DNA of 64,000 nt from Piezodorus guildinii (taxonomy: Eukaryota; Arthropoda; Insecta; Hemiptera; Pentatomidae): contig CM041294.1 of assembly GCA_023052935.1 (NCBI GenBank), positions 12,511,791-12,575,790 on the forward strand. The letters run 5' to 3'. Below the pieces are notes generated by a model. That model made no database searches, was not told the DNA's origin, and saw only the letters and a program-made list of their open reading frames with translations. Numbering within the stretch: position 1 is the first letter of the stretch; the number at the start of each line of letters is the position of its first letter. The position numbers and the translations under genes were made by a program. Below are positions 22,070-32,859 of the stretch, piece after piece.

Positions 22070-22801
22070 TTTACTTTCCCTTACTATATATAGTAAGGGA
22101 AAGTATTGCGATCGTGAAAATTTTCGAATTCCAGTTTTCAACGGAAATATACGTTTTAGGGTCCCTTGAGTCCAAATAACCAAGTCCCGCAAAAAGGTCT
22201 GTGTGTGTGTCAACTCCCGAGCGAAAACGGTAAGTCCTATGAAATTGAAATTTCATATTTAAGACAAATATACGTCCGAGACGTTACAAAGCCTTTTTCA
22301 TCAAAATGAGCTTACCAGAAGAGCCACTTTACTATGCATTTTGCACCTTTTTTCGATTTTCTCGAAAACGGTTCCGACAATTTTGATTAAACTCGCTATA
22401 TCGATGTAAAATTTAATGGGCTTTAGTATCATGTAGGTTTCATTCGGATAAACATGGTCTGACAGGGCCTACATGCCGATATTTTAAATTTTCATTTTCT
22501 AAAGTACCTTTAATTTTGTTGATTCTATAAAAATAACGATATTATCTTGTTACCACTGATATATTATCTGATACACAAGCTTTTAAAAGTTAATAGAGAG
22601 TGATGAAATGAACATAAAACTAACTGATTATTTTAGATAATAATATAATAGATTTTTTAATAAAACACAAGTTTCTATATAAATTCAATTTAATTAATTC
22701 CTTAATGGTTTCACGTATTTTTATCTCTAACTGTTTTTGAAAATTCTTTCATTGAATTTAAAAATGGAGGTAAGTGGAAGTCGTGTCTTGCCCGCACCAG
22801 A
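22070..22801 (-). mobile_element. 0.9-kb family copy, internally deleted
   Basis: Complete ends: rc 3' palindrome as cttactatatatagtaag at 22080-22097 and rc 5' end cttgcccgcaccaga. About 150 bp between the 'aacaagataat' and 'tatcatctcatacac' blocks are missing at about 22561. Confidence 0.85.
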
Positions 22802-23600
22802 TTTTTATTATTAGTTTGCAAGACCCTTAATAATAATATTTCCCGCCATACCGTGTTTACAAATAAATAGTAAATGAATGAATCATTCCTGTTCACACAA
22901 GTGCCTAATAACCGGTAGTGGAATTATCTTTATTCGATGGTCATTTATTGTGTTTTAGGTGTATTTAGAGCAAAGTCTTTTTGCTTTATTTAACAATGAA
23001 CATTGCCGAGACAGGCAAGACATTATAGTTCCAAACTCGTTACTTAATATACAGTGCAATCTCACCTGTAGAGTTAATTTAGCAATTTGTAAATGTAATC
23101 CCCTATTCTAGCCCAAGGATTCGTTTGTAGGATTTGTTTCATCGAACCTTCTAGTATTTAGATATAACACAGAATTTTTGCGTTTTGGGTGATACCTACA
23201 TAATTTTTTCAGATACAACACTCCGAACCAAAGTTGTATAATCTATAATTTCAAGAATTTCCTAAATGATATAAAATACATATATTAGCAGGTTTTAGCC
23301 ACCTCGAGCCTTAATTGGATGTTTGTATTATTTTTCCTGTATTCTGGGACTTCAAACGTAAAATATAGGGAAGTTTTATACTTTAGCAAATACAGTTGAT
23401 GTTTGACTACTGTAGGCTCGCCAATCGTGTCAAAAATTTAGTTTATTAAACTTATTTTTAAACATTTTATTTATTTTATTTTATTAAAATTAGTTTTATA
23501 ATTTTTCCTGTAATTTTTTTAAATATTTTTCCCTTAATCTTGGACCCCAGAGATTAAATATAGACAAGTTTCAGAATTTTGTCCACCTAAATCGGTCATA
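22802..23600. other. Unassigned
   Basis: AT-rich. 'gttttgggtgat' and similar pieces are not repeated elsewhere in the window. No coding signal. Confidence 0.45.
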
Positions 23601-23607
23601 TTTCCAC

Positions 23608-23732
23608 TGTGCGCCGGGGATAGTATCTACGTTGTTCCGCGTGAGGCAAAATTAAGGATCCTCACTTTAGCATCCCCCGATTTGGCACAACAGCCTAAAG
23701 TGACATTAAATGAATAAATAAAAACAAATATT
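23608..23732 (+). mobile_element. SINE type 1, diverged 3' part
   Basis: 'gtgaggcaaaattaaggatc', 'agcatcccccgatttggcac', 'aaagtgacattaaatgaata' align with the 3' half of type 1. Old copy. Confidence 0.6.
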
Positions 23733-24023
23733 TAAAAAAAATCAGGATACAGTGCCAACTTAGATACTATGCCTGACAAACGACAGAGTGTTGCGGTATA
23801 GTATACCTTCATGACTACTGGCCTCAAACACTGGATAATTAAAAAAAATTGTACCTAGCTTTAGTACCAATATCAATTAATACTTTTTGGAGGTTTTTAT
23901 TTAATTTTTATTTTTTACACTTCATCGACCTCACCAGATAAAAAAATAAGTAAAAATCTTTTCTATAACAATGAGCTATGAGCATACCATGTAAAAATAT
24001 TCGAATAAAAATAATAAATGAGA

Positions 24024-24231
24024 GAAGTTGGTTGAGGGTGCAGTCAATTTAACACACAATTAAGCGTAAATTTAATTTATTGGTGCCGACGTTTCAGCCT
24101 AAATTATAGGCCTTCTTCAAGGTGGTTGTGTGAGCTGAAGAAGGCCTATAATTTAGGCCGTAACGTCGGCACCAATAAATTAAGTTTGCGCTTAATTGTG
24201 TGTTAAATTGACTGCACCCTCAACCAACTTC
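24024..24231. repeat. Palindrome of two hammerhead-bearing Penelope-type ends
   Basis: Two nearly identical arms of about 96 bp (24024-24119 and 24136-24231), separated by about 15 bp, are reverse complements. Each contains 'ggtgccgacgtttc..cc' against 'gg..gtaacgtcggcacc' hammerhead-like cores. The plus arm has CTGAAGA, an AGGCC...GGCC stem II, GTAAC (consensus GAAAC) and GTC. The minus arm keeps GAAAC and GTC but reads TTGAAGA. Each arm therefore has one damaged core box. Confidence 0.75.
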
Positions 24232-24747
24232 TGTCATATATACACACAGTCAACCATTGTCACTTCATAAAAATAATAAATGGTGTATTTTAAAAACAGC
24301 TTTGTTCAGATAGTAACATAATTATATGATTTGCTCCTATTATGGTTTTCTTAAATTTCCTATTTCCCTTTGTGTTTCCAAATTTTGTTTTTCTTGGATT
24401 TGTTCTTTTCTAATCGTTAAATACTACAATATAAAGAATTTATGGAGAAGTTCTACTTGAAATAGAAACATTAAAACAAGAAAAAAAAATCCAACATCTT
24501 TATATCAATATCACTTTCAAGGTATTTATCCACCATTAAATTAATCTTCATAGTAACTTGAGATCAATTATTATATATTAGGAAATAAAAAATAATTTTA
24601 AAAATCTTGTCTAAAGGATCACGTACTTCAACAAATAATATATTGTTCGCAACAAAAAAATAAAGTTGTTTATGCTAACGACTTGATTTTATTATTCTTT
24701 TAAGAAACAATTTTTATGCTTTGATATTACAATTTGTTCCTATGCAT
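24232..24747. other. Unassigned
   Basis: AT-rich DNA without a recognisable element or ORF. Confidence 0.45.
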
Positions 24748-24807
24748 TTAAGTGAAATAAAGTATTGAATGTTTTTTTAAATAACAAAGAGAAAACAAGC
24801 TGACTTG

Positions 24808-24970
24808 TTGCAAAATTGCCTTAAAAAAACGTTTTTTCAGTTTTTTCCTTTAGTTGGGTATTGAATTCATTCAATTTATATATTTGCCTGTTTTTCATCA
24901 GTGGTAACAAGATAATGTAGCTATTTTAGCTAGAATCTACAAAATTAAAGGTACTTTAGGGGAATAAAAT
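24808..24970 (+). mobile_element. 0.9-kb family, internal fragment in duplication unit 1
   Basis: 'caaaattgccttaaaaaaac', 'cctttagttgggtattg', 'gtaacaagataatgtagc', 'aaaggtactttaggggaa'. Both ends missing. Same 3' breakpoint as the copy at 25622. Confidence 0.8.
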
Positions 24971-25621
24971 AAAGTATGGAATGTTATTTTAAATAACGAA
25001 GAGAAAACAAGCTGACTTGTATCAAATTATAATTAAATTCCTGAGCATGAGTCATTATATTAATATGTTGAGTACTTTAATGCGTTGAAAATGGCTCCTG
25101 TTTTTTTCAAAGAGTTCATGTATGTTAATTATCAATGTATGTTTTTCTTCGAATCACTCCTATTGAATTTCAGTTAAATTGCTTCAGCAGGTATTTTTCA
25201 TAATAACAAAGCAGGGTTTCGAATGCATTACAAAATCTGAATATAAAGTTTAATTATGAGGGCAATACATTTTTACTTAAAGGCAACAATTTTTCTTTTA
25301 AAAAAAGGTTATTTCGTTATATTCTCCAACGATTTTTAGGCCTACTTTAATTTCAAGTCGATATTTCACTGACATGGTAATATGATATATTGAAAAAACT
25401 TATACGGTAAATATTCCCATATTTATTTCTGTATTGATATTTGATGTCTAATTAAATTTTAAATTCTTAGCCAAACAATTGGGCTAAAAAGTAATAGACA
25501 CATCTGAGATTGATATGAAAATCGATAGTGTTATAAAAAAAAAAAACTCAGATATCATGCAAATATATCTTAATAACAAAAAACGCAGAAATGTTGAAAA
25601 ATCGATTAGTATTTAAAAAAA

Positions 25622-26087
25622 TCTGGTGCGGGCAACACACGACTTTCACTTTCCTCCCTATCTACAGTCGATTAAAGAATTTTCAAGTAAAGGTAGAAAT
25701 GAAAATTGGTAAAACTATTAAAGATTAATTAAATGGAATATCTATATAAATATGTGTTTTACTAAAAAATCTATTAAATTATCATCTAAAATAATCAGTT
25801 AGTATTATCGGCTTTTCATCACTCTCTATTAACTTTTAAAATCTTGTAAGATAATATTTTTTCTAAAATCATTAGCTTTAAAACGGTAAATCAAACATGA
25901 ATATTACTGTTCTTATGTTCAAAAACAAAAAATTGCCTTAAAAAAAATATTTTTTCATTTTTTTCCTTTAGCTGGGTATTGAATTCATTCAATTTATATA
26001 TTTGCCTGTTTTTCATCAGTGGTTACAAGATACTGTAGCTATTTTTATAGAATCTACAAAATTAAAGGTACTTTAGCGGAAGAAAAT
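25622..26087 (+). mobile_element. 0.9-kb family, 5' half in duplication unit 2
   Basis: Complete 5' end TCTGGTGCGGGCAACACACG with ACTTTCACTTTCC, running to 'aaaggtactttagcggaag', where duplicated non-element DNA follows. Confidence 0.85.
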
Positions 26088-26563
26088 AAAGTATGGAATG
26101 TTATTTTAAATAACAAAGAGAAAACAAGCTGACTTGTATCAAATTATAATTAAATTCCTGAGCATGAGTCATTATATTAATATGTTGAGTACTTTAATGC
26201 GTTGAAAATGGCTCCTGTTTTTTTCGAAGAGTTCAGCAGATATTTTTCATAATAACACCGGGTTTCGAATGCATAACAAAATCTGAATCTAAAATTTAAT
26301 TATGAGGGCAATACATTTTTACTTAAAGGCAACAATTTTTCTTTTAAAAAAAGGTTATTTCGTTATATTCTCTAACGATTTTTAGGCCTACTTTAATTTC
26401 AAGTCGATATTTCACTGACATGGTAATATGATATATTGAAAAAAGTTATAAGGTAAACATTCCCATATTTATTTCTGTATTTATATTTGATTTCTAATTA
26501 AATTTGAAATTATAAGCCAAACGATTGGGCTCAAAAGTAATAAACACGTATCATATTGATAGT

Positions 26564-26568
<5 letters not shown>

Positions 26569-26622
<54 letters not shown>
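26569..26622. repeat. 54-bp homopolymer A tract
   Basis: Uninterrupted A-run within the second duplication unit. The homologous position in unit 1 (about 25536) has 12 A's, showing lineage-specific expansion. Confidence 0.8.
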
Positions 26623-26623
<1 letters not shown>

Positions 26624-26692
26624 CGACTCCGATATGTCATTATATCTTAATAACAAAACACTCGGAAATGTTAAAAATAAGTATTTTAAAAA

Positions 26693-27120
26693 AGTATGGA
26701 TTCCGTAACATACTTCTGTACAAAATATAAAGTACAACACTTGTATTATATAAATTCTAGATCCAAATGTTTTCCTCTTCAATTGGAAAATAAATTAAAA
26801 GCAAAGTGGAAAAATCCGAAATAATTAATATAGATAGTTAATGAATTGTAGTCGATCGATTAAGTGACAGAATATATTGTATAATTATATGGTAAAATAA
26901 TTTTGAAAAGATCGACTGTTTGGAGACAGCCAATAAAATGTTGAAAATGTTTACTCTATTAACATTAATATACTTTAAAATAATGGAATACTAAGGTCAT
27001 CAGTTTTGTTGATCAATACATCAACTTAGGGCAATCCATCTCATTCAAAATTAACAAAGAAGAAATAAATATAAGATTAAATATGGTATGAAAAAAATAT
27101 TAGACCTTTTAATATTAGAC
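26693..27120. other. Unassigned
   Basis: AT-rich. The minus-strand ORF at 26782-26531 is mostly poly-F from the A-tract and is not real. Confidence 0.5.
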
Positions 27121-27362
27121 AGCCAGTTTTTCTAACATCAAACGCATTCAGTCCCACGTTCTCTGAACAACAGTTCATGCTCTTTATTATGTCACATACC
27201 TTACATCATGCCATCAAAATTCTCTAAATTCCATCAGTACCTTTTTCATCGCCCTAATCCTCTAGCTCAATCTCTATCCAGCTCCACATACCCTTACCAT
27301 CAGCCTAGAAGGTTGAAACGGCAGTGGGCCCGAGACCTCTTCTAAACAGACTTTGGAAATAT
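27121..27362 (+). pseudogene. jockey-like RT C-terminal fragment (family B-like)
   Basis: Aligns with 47400-47660: 'aacatcaaacgcattcagtc', 'atgctctttattatgtc', then 'cctagaaggttgaaacggca' encoding the 'PRRLKRQWARDLF' tail and stop. Internally frameshifted. The 3' UTR diverges soon after the stop. Confidence 0.7.
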
Positions 27363-27449
27363 TTATTATTTCTTTATTGTATATCATTTATAGTTTTGTA
27401 AATATTTTATGAATGTTCTTCCTTTATCACTATTATAAATTTCCTAATT

Positions 27450-27930
27450 ATGACAGATTGCAATATCATTCAAAAAGAAGAATACAATCTAGAAAAAGAA
27501 AAAAAAAAGAATGCTTCGGAAGTTAGCTATCTCCGTGTGTACCCAGTAATTTTATATGGCTCGCAGACCTGGTCTAAAACGAGCAAAGACTGCGATAAAC
27601 CGGCAAGTGCACACCTTCGGTTCTCTAGATCATATTATATATTATTAAAAAAAAAATACCGCATTAGTGATAGAAAAATACAAAAGCACGTCATCGTCAA
27701 AAGTTGACAAAAAGAGACAAATCTATTGAAAATGGAGGTAGACCGGACAATATGGCTGGGCTGGATCCCAGAAAATGATTTAAAATAGCTGCGGAGTGGA
27801 TTCCAAGAGAACGAAAGAGATGGAGGGACGATATTGTGGATTTAGTGGGAAACTGTTGGGCTACGGTGGCTAGAAACAGCAATCTTTGGAACAATGTAAC
27901 GAAAAACGTATATGGATGTAATTAACTATA
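27450..27930 (+). pseudogene. RTE/CR1-like RT C-terminal relic
   Basis: Starts with 'YPVILYGSQTWSKTSKD' (27538-27590, the post-RT 'LYGSETW' block) and ends with 'WIPRERKRWRDDIVDLVGNC', the Arg-rich C-terminal block followed by W-x-A-x-N-x-x-x-W. Several stops and frame changes lie between. No target-site duplication seen. Confidence 0.7.
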
Positions 27931-28070
27931 ACTGTATTTAGTTCAAATCGTTCAGAAAATGCACTATTTTATTTATATTGTAAGTGCTAAAGAGTTGTGG
28001 AATCACCACATAAATAAATGGGTTAATATTTTAATTTAAACATACCGCATATAACATTGTTTGAAAAAGT

Positions 28071-28545
28071 ATTACTTTCACTTACTATATATAGTAAGGG
28101 AAAGTATTGGGATCGTGAAAATTTTCGAATTCCAGTTTTCAACGGAAATACACGTTTTAGGGTCCCCTGAGTCCAAATAACCAAGTCCCGCAAAAAGGTC
28201 TGTGGTAACTCCCGGGAGGAAACGGTTAGTCCTATTTTCATCAAAATGAGCTTACCAGAAGAGGCACTTTATACCATGCATTTTGCACCTTTTTTCGATT
28301 TTCTCGAAAACGGTTCCGACGATTTTTATTAAACTCGCTATACCGATGTAAAATTTAATGGGTTTTAATATCATGTACAATATTTTACAACATGTAACTG
28401 ATTATTTTAGATAATAATATAATCGATTTTTTAATAAAACATATGTTTCTATAGAAATTCATTTTTATCTCTAACTGTATTTGAAAATTCTTTCATTGAT
28501 TTTAAAAATGGAGGTAAGTGAAAGTCGTGTGTTGCCCGCACCAGA
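28071..28545 (-). mobile_element. 0.9-kb family copy, heavily internally deleted
   Basis: Both ends are intact (rc palindrome at 28082-28099; rc 5' end gttgcccgcaccaga at 28545). Only about 475 bp remain: one deletion near 28232 removes the 'gaaactgaaatttcatattt' block and another near 28380 removes the central third. Confidence 0.85.
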
Positions 28546-29085
28546 TTTTTTTTTTGTAACACATATAAAACATATGAAGGCTATGTCTTGCCTTTGCAAC
28601 CACATGCATTGACGCCACAAATTAAATATTTTAAGTAATAAAGTAAATGAAAAAGAGGATATTTTGTTATAATTTCAATACCAGACTTGTTTCTCCCAAA
28701 AGAGAGAGGCTTATTGTTCCTTGATAAATGAAATAAAGCTATTATTATTATAATAATAAGCTGTTGATAGGCAATTAACTAATATAAAAAGGAATAAATA
28801 ATCGAAAGAAAATGGTCAATCATAACTGCAAATTTCAAAACGATTTATCTATGCTATTTCTAAACCGATTTTAATGAATCTTTTTTCGTTTAGTAGAAAA
28901 TTAAATTCTTTATCAAATATCACTAACAACTAACTTGCATTTGTTTATTCATTAATTGGTGTTTATATAAATAAATACTATACTATATACTAATATAAAT
29001 AATGGAAATGTACCAAATATTTTTATAAGGTTAATTTACCTCGTTTAAAACCCATGAGCTAGGTATTAAGTGGTAATGACAACAA
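28546..29085. other. Unassigned, with possible retroelement 3' tail
   Basis: 28640-28760 ends 'gaaataaagctattattatt', an AATAAA-like signal followed by an ATT microsatellite, resembling the ATT-tailed RT copies at 14353 and 48910 but without coding sequence. The rest is unassigned. Confidence 0.35.
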
Positions 29086-29089
29086 TCTG

Positions 29090-29560
29090 AAAAGGATAGA
29101 TCTCAAGGAGCCATTAGCAGGGAACTCGAAGGACCAAGGGGGCTTTGTTATTGAAATCGGAACCTCGGGGCGGGCCGTAATGGTAAACTATTGTCGAAGG
29201 GGTGGCTATTGGAGTTGAGATAGTTGGAGGCTAGCTATGTGCTGCATCGGAGGCGGCTATAGCTCGGATATTTGGGATTCTGGTCTCCGGCCGCGCAAAT
29301 AGTTGTAAGTGCCCCCACCAAGTTGACCCATTGTTAGCCTATACCCTTACATGTGTAGCAGTCCCTGATGTCGCGATGAATAGCCTTCTAGGGGTATTGT
29401 TTACTTCTTTCCCGGCCCATGTAAATGCTAATTCCCGTTTTAGTGTCGCATTTAAAGCGTCCAATCCTTTTTCCGCAAGGAACTGTTTCGCCTTATGTTT
29501 ATTTTCTGTCTTGTAACAACAGAATGCTGAAACCAAGCGGCGAACCATTCTCAATCTCTC
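29090..29560 (-). other. GC-rich segment with 71-codon ORF, unknown
   Basis: GC- and CpG-richer than the surroundings. The minus ORF 29554-29339 has balanced composition ('KHKAKQFLAEKGLDALNATL', 'TWAGKEVNNTPRRLF') but no motif I recognise. Could be an exon-like or captured fragment. Single copy in the window. Confidence 0.3.
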
Positions 29561-29641
29561 TTCTTTTTTTTTTTTACATATATAGAAATATAATATATAT
29601 TAAGCAATGTTACGTTTTTTGATACCAAATACTATGGTAAT

Positions 29642-30111
29642 TTTTTTTTTTTTTTTAATTTGTTTTATTAAGAGATAATACAATCTGCCACCTTCTGGGG
29701 CAATGAGTATTAAAGATAGAATAAATCATTCATACCATATGTACATTGTAAATAAAATTAAAGAAAAAAAAATTAATAAAGACTAATCAAATAAAAGAAA
29801 AAAAAAATATATATACACAAAATTAAATAAATACTATAAAGAAAATAATAATAACAATCTTGTTCACATTCATACCTATTTACAATATTTACAAACTGCC
29901 CCTGGGATCAACGAATCAAACCTCGAGATCCACTAGTGGATGTCGAGGCACAATGCCAGAAGATTCCAGCGCCTCTCATTCAGCTGCGTCACTGGTCTTG
30001 AGAGCCAGTGGAGGCTGAGCGAGGGCGCTAGAGCCACATACACTCAGGGCATGAGCACTCCAATAACATATTTACAAGATATCTCTGGGCCACTGCCGCT
30101 TCAACCTACGA
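29642..30111 (-). mobile_element. jockey-like retrotransposon (family C) 3' end with target duplication
   Basis: 5'-truncated minus-strand copy. A T-run at 29641-29656 is the poly-A tail. The 3' UTR phrase 'ccaccttctggggcaatgag' and upstream 'ctgggccactgccgcttcaa' are shared with 30896-32305 and 39075-39330. A perfect 11-bp target-site duplication ACTATGGTAAT occurs at 29631-29641 and 30112-30122. Only the last codons of the RT remain. Confidence 0.88.
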
Positions 30112-30187
30112 ACTATGGTAATAGAGAAAAAAAAAAATTCCATCACTCAAAATTTACTACAAAAATAAAATAAAACTTATAGATAAA

Positions 30188-30325
30188 AATCTGGTGCGCG
30201 CAATACACGACATTCATTTAACTCCGTTATTTATATCAATTAAGGAATGTTTAAACAAATTTAGAAACGAAAATAAACTGTTAAAGAATTATTTACATCG
30301 GATATTAATAGAAACATGTGTTACG
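30188..30325 (+). mobile_element. 0.9-kb family, diverged 5' fragment
   Basis: TCTGGTGCGCGCAATACACG start and about 135 bp to 'gaaacatgtgttac'. GCGCGC variant as in the copies at 1, 12367 and 59785. Confidence 0.7.
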
Positions 30326-30895
30326 GTTCGTTAAGGTACGGCAAATGTCATACTGAGTTTCAAAAAGAGCGCTCAGCTCGAAGTAAATGAACTACAAATT
30401 CTTAACACTCAGGAAAAAGTATATTAAACAGAAGATTGAAACAGTTGATAAACTATGCAGCTACCTTAAACAATAGAAACGGATAAACGGGATGACATTT
30501 CTTGAAGGAAACAGACGGGGCCAGTTGACTTGGGGAACGGCTGAAAGACGTAGACCCGTGAGTACATCTAATGAAATAGCCACCCTGACAAAGAGCTACT
30601 CCTAATGAACATCTTTTCTCTTAGGACTCGGCTCTCACATAACTCAGGGGCATTTTTAAAAGGGTTCGGGACTCCCTAATGAAATTCTGGCTAATCCCCT
30701 CCTCCTTGGCCATCCCGGAGGAGCTCCTATATCTCATCCTACCTTTCTCTTGTCACTTCCTCCCCAACGCAAATCACATTTCCACTCTTGCAAGAAACGG
30801 CTATGGGTGTCGGAGACCTAGCTGGTACTGTACTTCTAAAGCACCTAACAAATAAAAAATTGAAATATTTCGTAATGGTCGAACTTTGGTTCAAA

Positions 30896-32305
30896 CACCA
30901 TTTTTTTAATTTATTTTATTATGAAATAATACAACCTGCCACCTTCTGGGGCAATGAGTATTACAGATAGAATAAATCATTCATTCCCCATATGTGCATT
31001 GTAAATAAAATTTAAAAAAATCTGGTGCGGGCAACACACGACTTTCACTTACCTCCATTTTTAAAATCAATGAAAGAATTTTCAATTACAGTTAAAGATG
31101 AAAATACGTGAAACTATTAAGGAATTAATCAAATTGAATTTATATAGAAACATGTGTTTAATTGAAAAATCTATTATATTATTATCTAAAATAATCAGTT
31201 AGTTTTATCTTCTTTTCATCACCCTCTATTAACTTTTAAAAGCTTGTGTATGAGATGATTTTTTTATAAAATCTTTAGCTTTCCAACGGTATATCATACA
31301 TGTATGTATATTACTGCTCTTATGTTCAAAAACGAAAAATTGCATTAAAAAAATATTTTTTCCGTTTTCTCCTTTAGTTGGGTATCGAATTTATTCAATT
31401 TATATATTTACCTGTTTTTCATCAGCGTTAACAAGATAATCTAGTTATTATTATTGATTCTACTAAATTAAAGGTACTTTAGGGGAAGAAAATTTAAAAT
31501 ATCGGCATTTAAGCCCTTTCAGACCATTTCTATCCAAATAAAACCTACATGATATTAAAGTTCATTAAATTTTACATCGATATAGCGAGTTTAATCAAAA
31601 TCGTCGGAACCGTTTATGAGAAAATTGAAAAAAGGTGCAAAATGTATGGTATAAAGTGCCTCTTCTGGTAAGCTCATTTTGATGAAAAAAGTTTTGTCTC
31701 GTCTCGGGCGCATAGTTGTCTTAAATATGAAATTTCAGTTTCATAGGACTTACCGTTTCCGCCTGGGAGTTACCACACACACAGACCTTTTTGTGGGACT
31801 TGGTTATTTGGACTCAGGGGATCCTAAAACGTGTATTTCCGTTGAAAACTGAACACTTCCCCTTACTGTATATTTTAAGTGAAAGTAAAAAAAAAATTAA
31901 TAAACATTAAACAAATAAATAAATAAATAAAATATATATACACAATATTAAATAAATACTATAAAGAAAATAATAAGAACAATCTTGATCACATTCATAC
32001 CTATTTAAAATATTTACAAACTGCCCCTGGGATCAACGAATCAAACCTCGAGATCCACTAGTGGATGTCGAGGCACAATGCCAGAAGATCCCAGCGCCTC
32101 TCATTCAGCCGCGTCACTGGTCTTGAGAGTCAGTGGAGGCTGCGCGAGGGCGCTAGAGCCACATACACTCAGGGCATGAGTGGAGAAGCTGGCCATTGCC
32201 AGCACTCCAATAACATATTTACAAGAGATCTCTGGGCCACTGTCGCTTTAACCTACGAGGAGGGTTATAGGGATGTTTGGAACTAGATAGGGAGGATTCA
32301 AACTA
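30896..32305 (-). mobile_element. jockey-like family C 3' end, split by a 0.9-kb element
   Basis: Same 3' UTR and coding tail as 29642-30111, continuing further 5' ('gtagaagctggccattgcca' region, 'gagggttatagggatg'). Interrupted at 31020/31889 by the 0.9-kb insertion. Comparing the uninterrupted copy (29750-29775) with this one gives the insertion point inside an A-rich run. Confidence 0.8.
31021..31888 (+). mobile_element. 0.9-kb family copy with paralogous empty site
   Basis: TCTGGTGCGGGCAACACACG to ..TTTTAAGTGAAAGTAA. Inserted in the A-rich 3' UTR of a family C jockey copy whose uninterrupted relative is at 29642-30111. The jockey sequence resumes immediately, so these are the real ends. 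No duplication longer than the A-run can be discerned. The 3' palindrome arm has decayed to CTGTATATTTTAAG. Confidence 0.9.
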
Positions 32306-32747
32306 CTAGAAAATTTCTAGAATCGCCTACTAAAGGATTCATTGCCCCCTCAAAGCAAATCAAATTTCCTCTCCTCCAAGGAACAGCTAGGGATGGCGGA
32401 CACCAAGCTGAAGCTGTACTTTCAATGCACCTTAAACTGAAATATTTTGTAACACTCAAACTTTGGTTCATACAACCAGAAAATTTCTAAAATAAAACAT
32501 ACTAAAGGAGTAAAAAATAATTTATGCCCTATGAAATCGCATCCTTCCACGCGGGAGAAAAGTTTTTTCAGAGGGATAACCTTACACTTTCAAAAGCATC
32601 CTATAACTCGAAGAAGACACCTGTAGTGTAATCCAAAACATAGTAGTGTCTATCAATATCAAATGCGACTACAAAGCTATTAGAAAATGAGAGGAATGTG
32701 AATGGTCCTAAAAAAAAAATTAGAAACTAGGGGAAAACAATTCATTA

Positions 32748-32793
32748 ACTAACGTTTCGGTCCACATAGCGGGTCTTCTTCAGGACTAAAAAG
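32748..32793 (-). ncRNA. Hammerhead ribozyme-like motif
   Basis: Minus strand: CTGAAGA (fits CUGANGA), stem II AGACCCGC/GTGGACC, GAAAC, GTT. Stem I complementarity is poor in the visible flanks, so activity is uncertain. Confidence 0.45.
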
Positions 32794-32859
32794 ATTCAAG
32801 CACAATGTACGTCTTTAGTAAACAACGAACATGAAAAATTAAATGAATATTAACAAACA

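Larger units (their letters stand above)
24748..26692. repeat. Local tandem duplication containing 0.9-kb fragments
   Basis: A roughly 640-bp unit (24975-25619) recurs at 26088-26692 with small indels. Both are preceded by a 0.9-kb fragment ending at the same 'aaaggtactttag..gga' breakpoint. A third, short piece of the unit start is at 24755-24800. The A-run in the first unit (about 25536) is 12 bp, versus 54 bp in the second (26569-26622). Confidence 0.85.
30760..32470. repeat. Roughly 175-bp tandem duplication split by a retrotransposon
   Basis: 30760-30895 ('cgcaaatcacatttccactc' ... 'gaactttggttcaa') is homologous to 32350-32470 ('agcaaatcaaatttcctctc' ... 'aaactttggttcat'). The downstream 'agaaaatttct..aa' and 'tactaaagga' blocks recur at 32308-32336 and 32479-32512. 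A family C jockey piece sits inside the first unit, flanked by TTCAAAC-like duplicates. Confidence 0.7.

Noticed and set aside
26531..26782. 83-codon ORF with a long poly-Phe run
   Set aside because: Produced by translating the 54-bp A tract.
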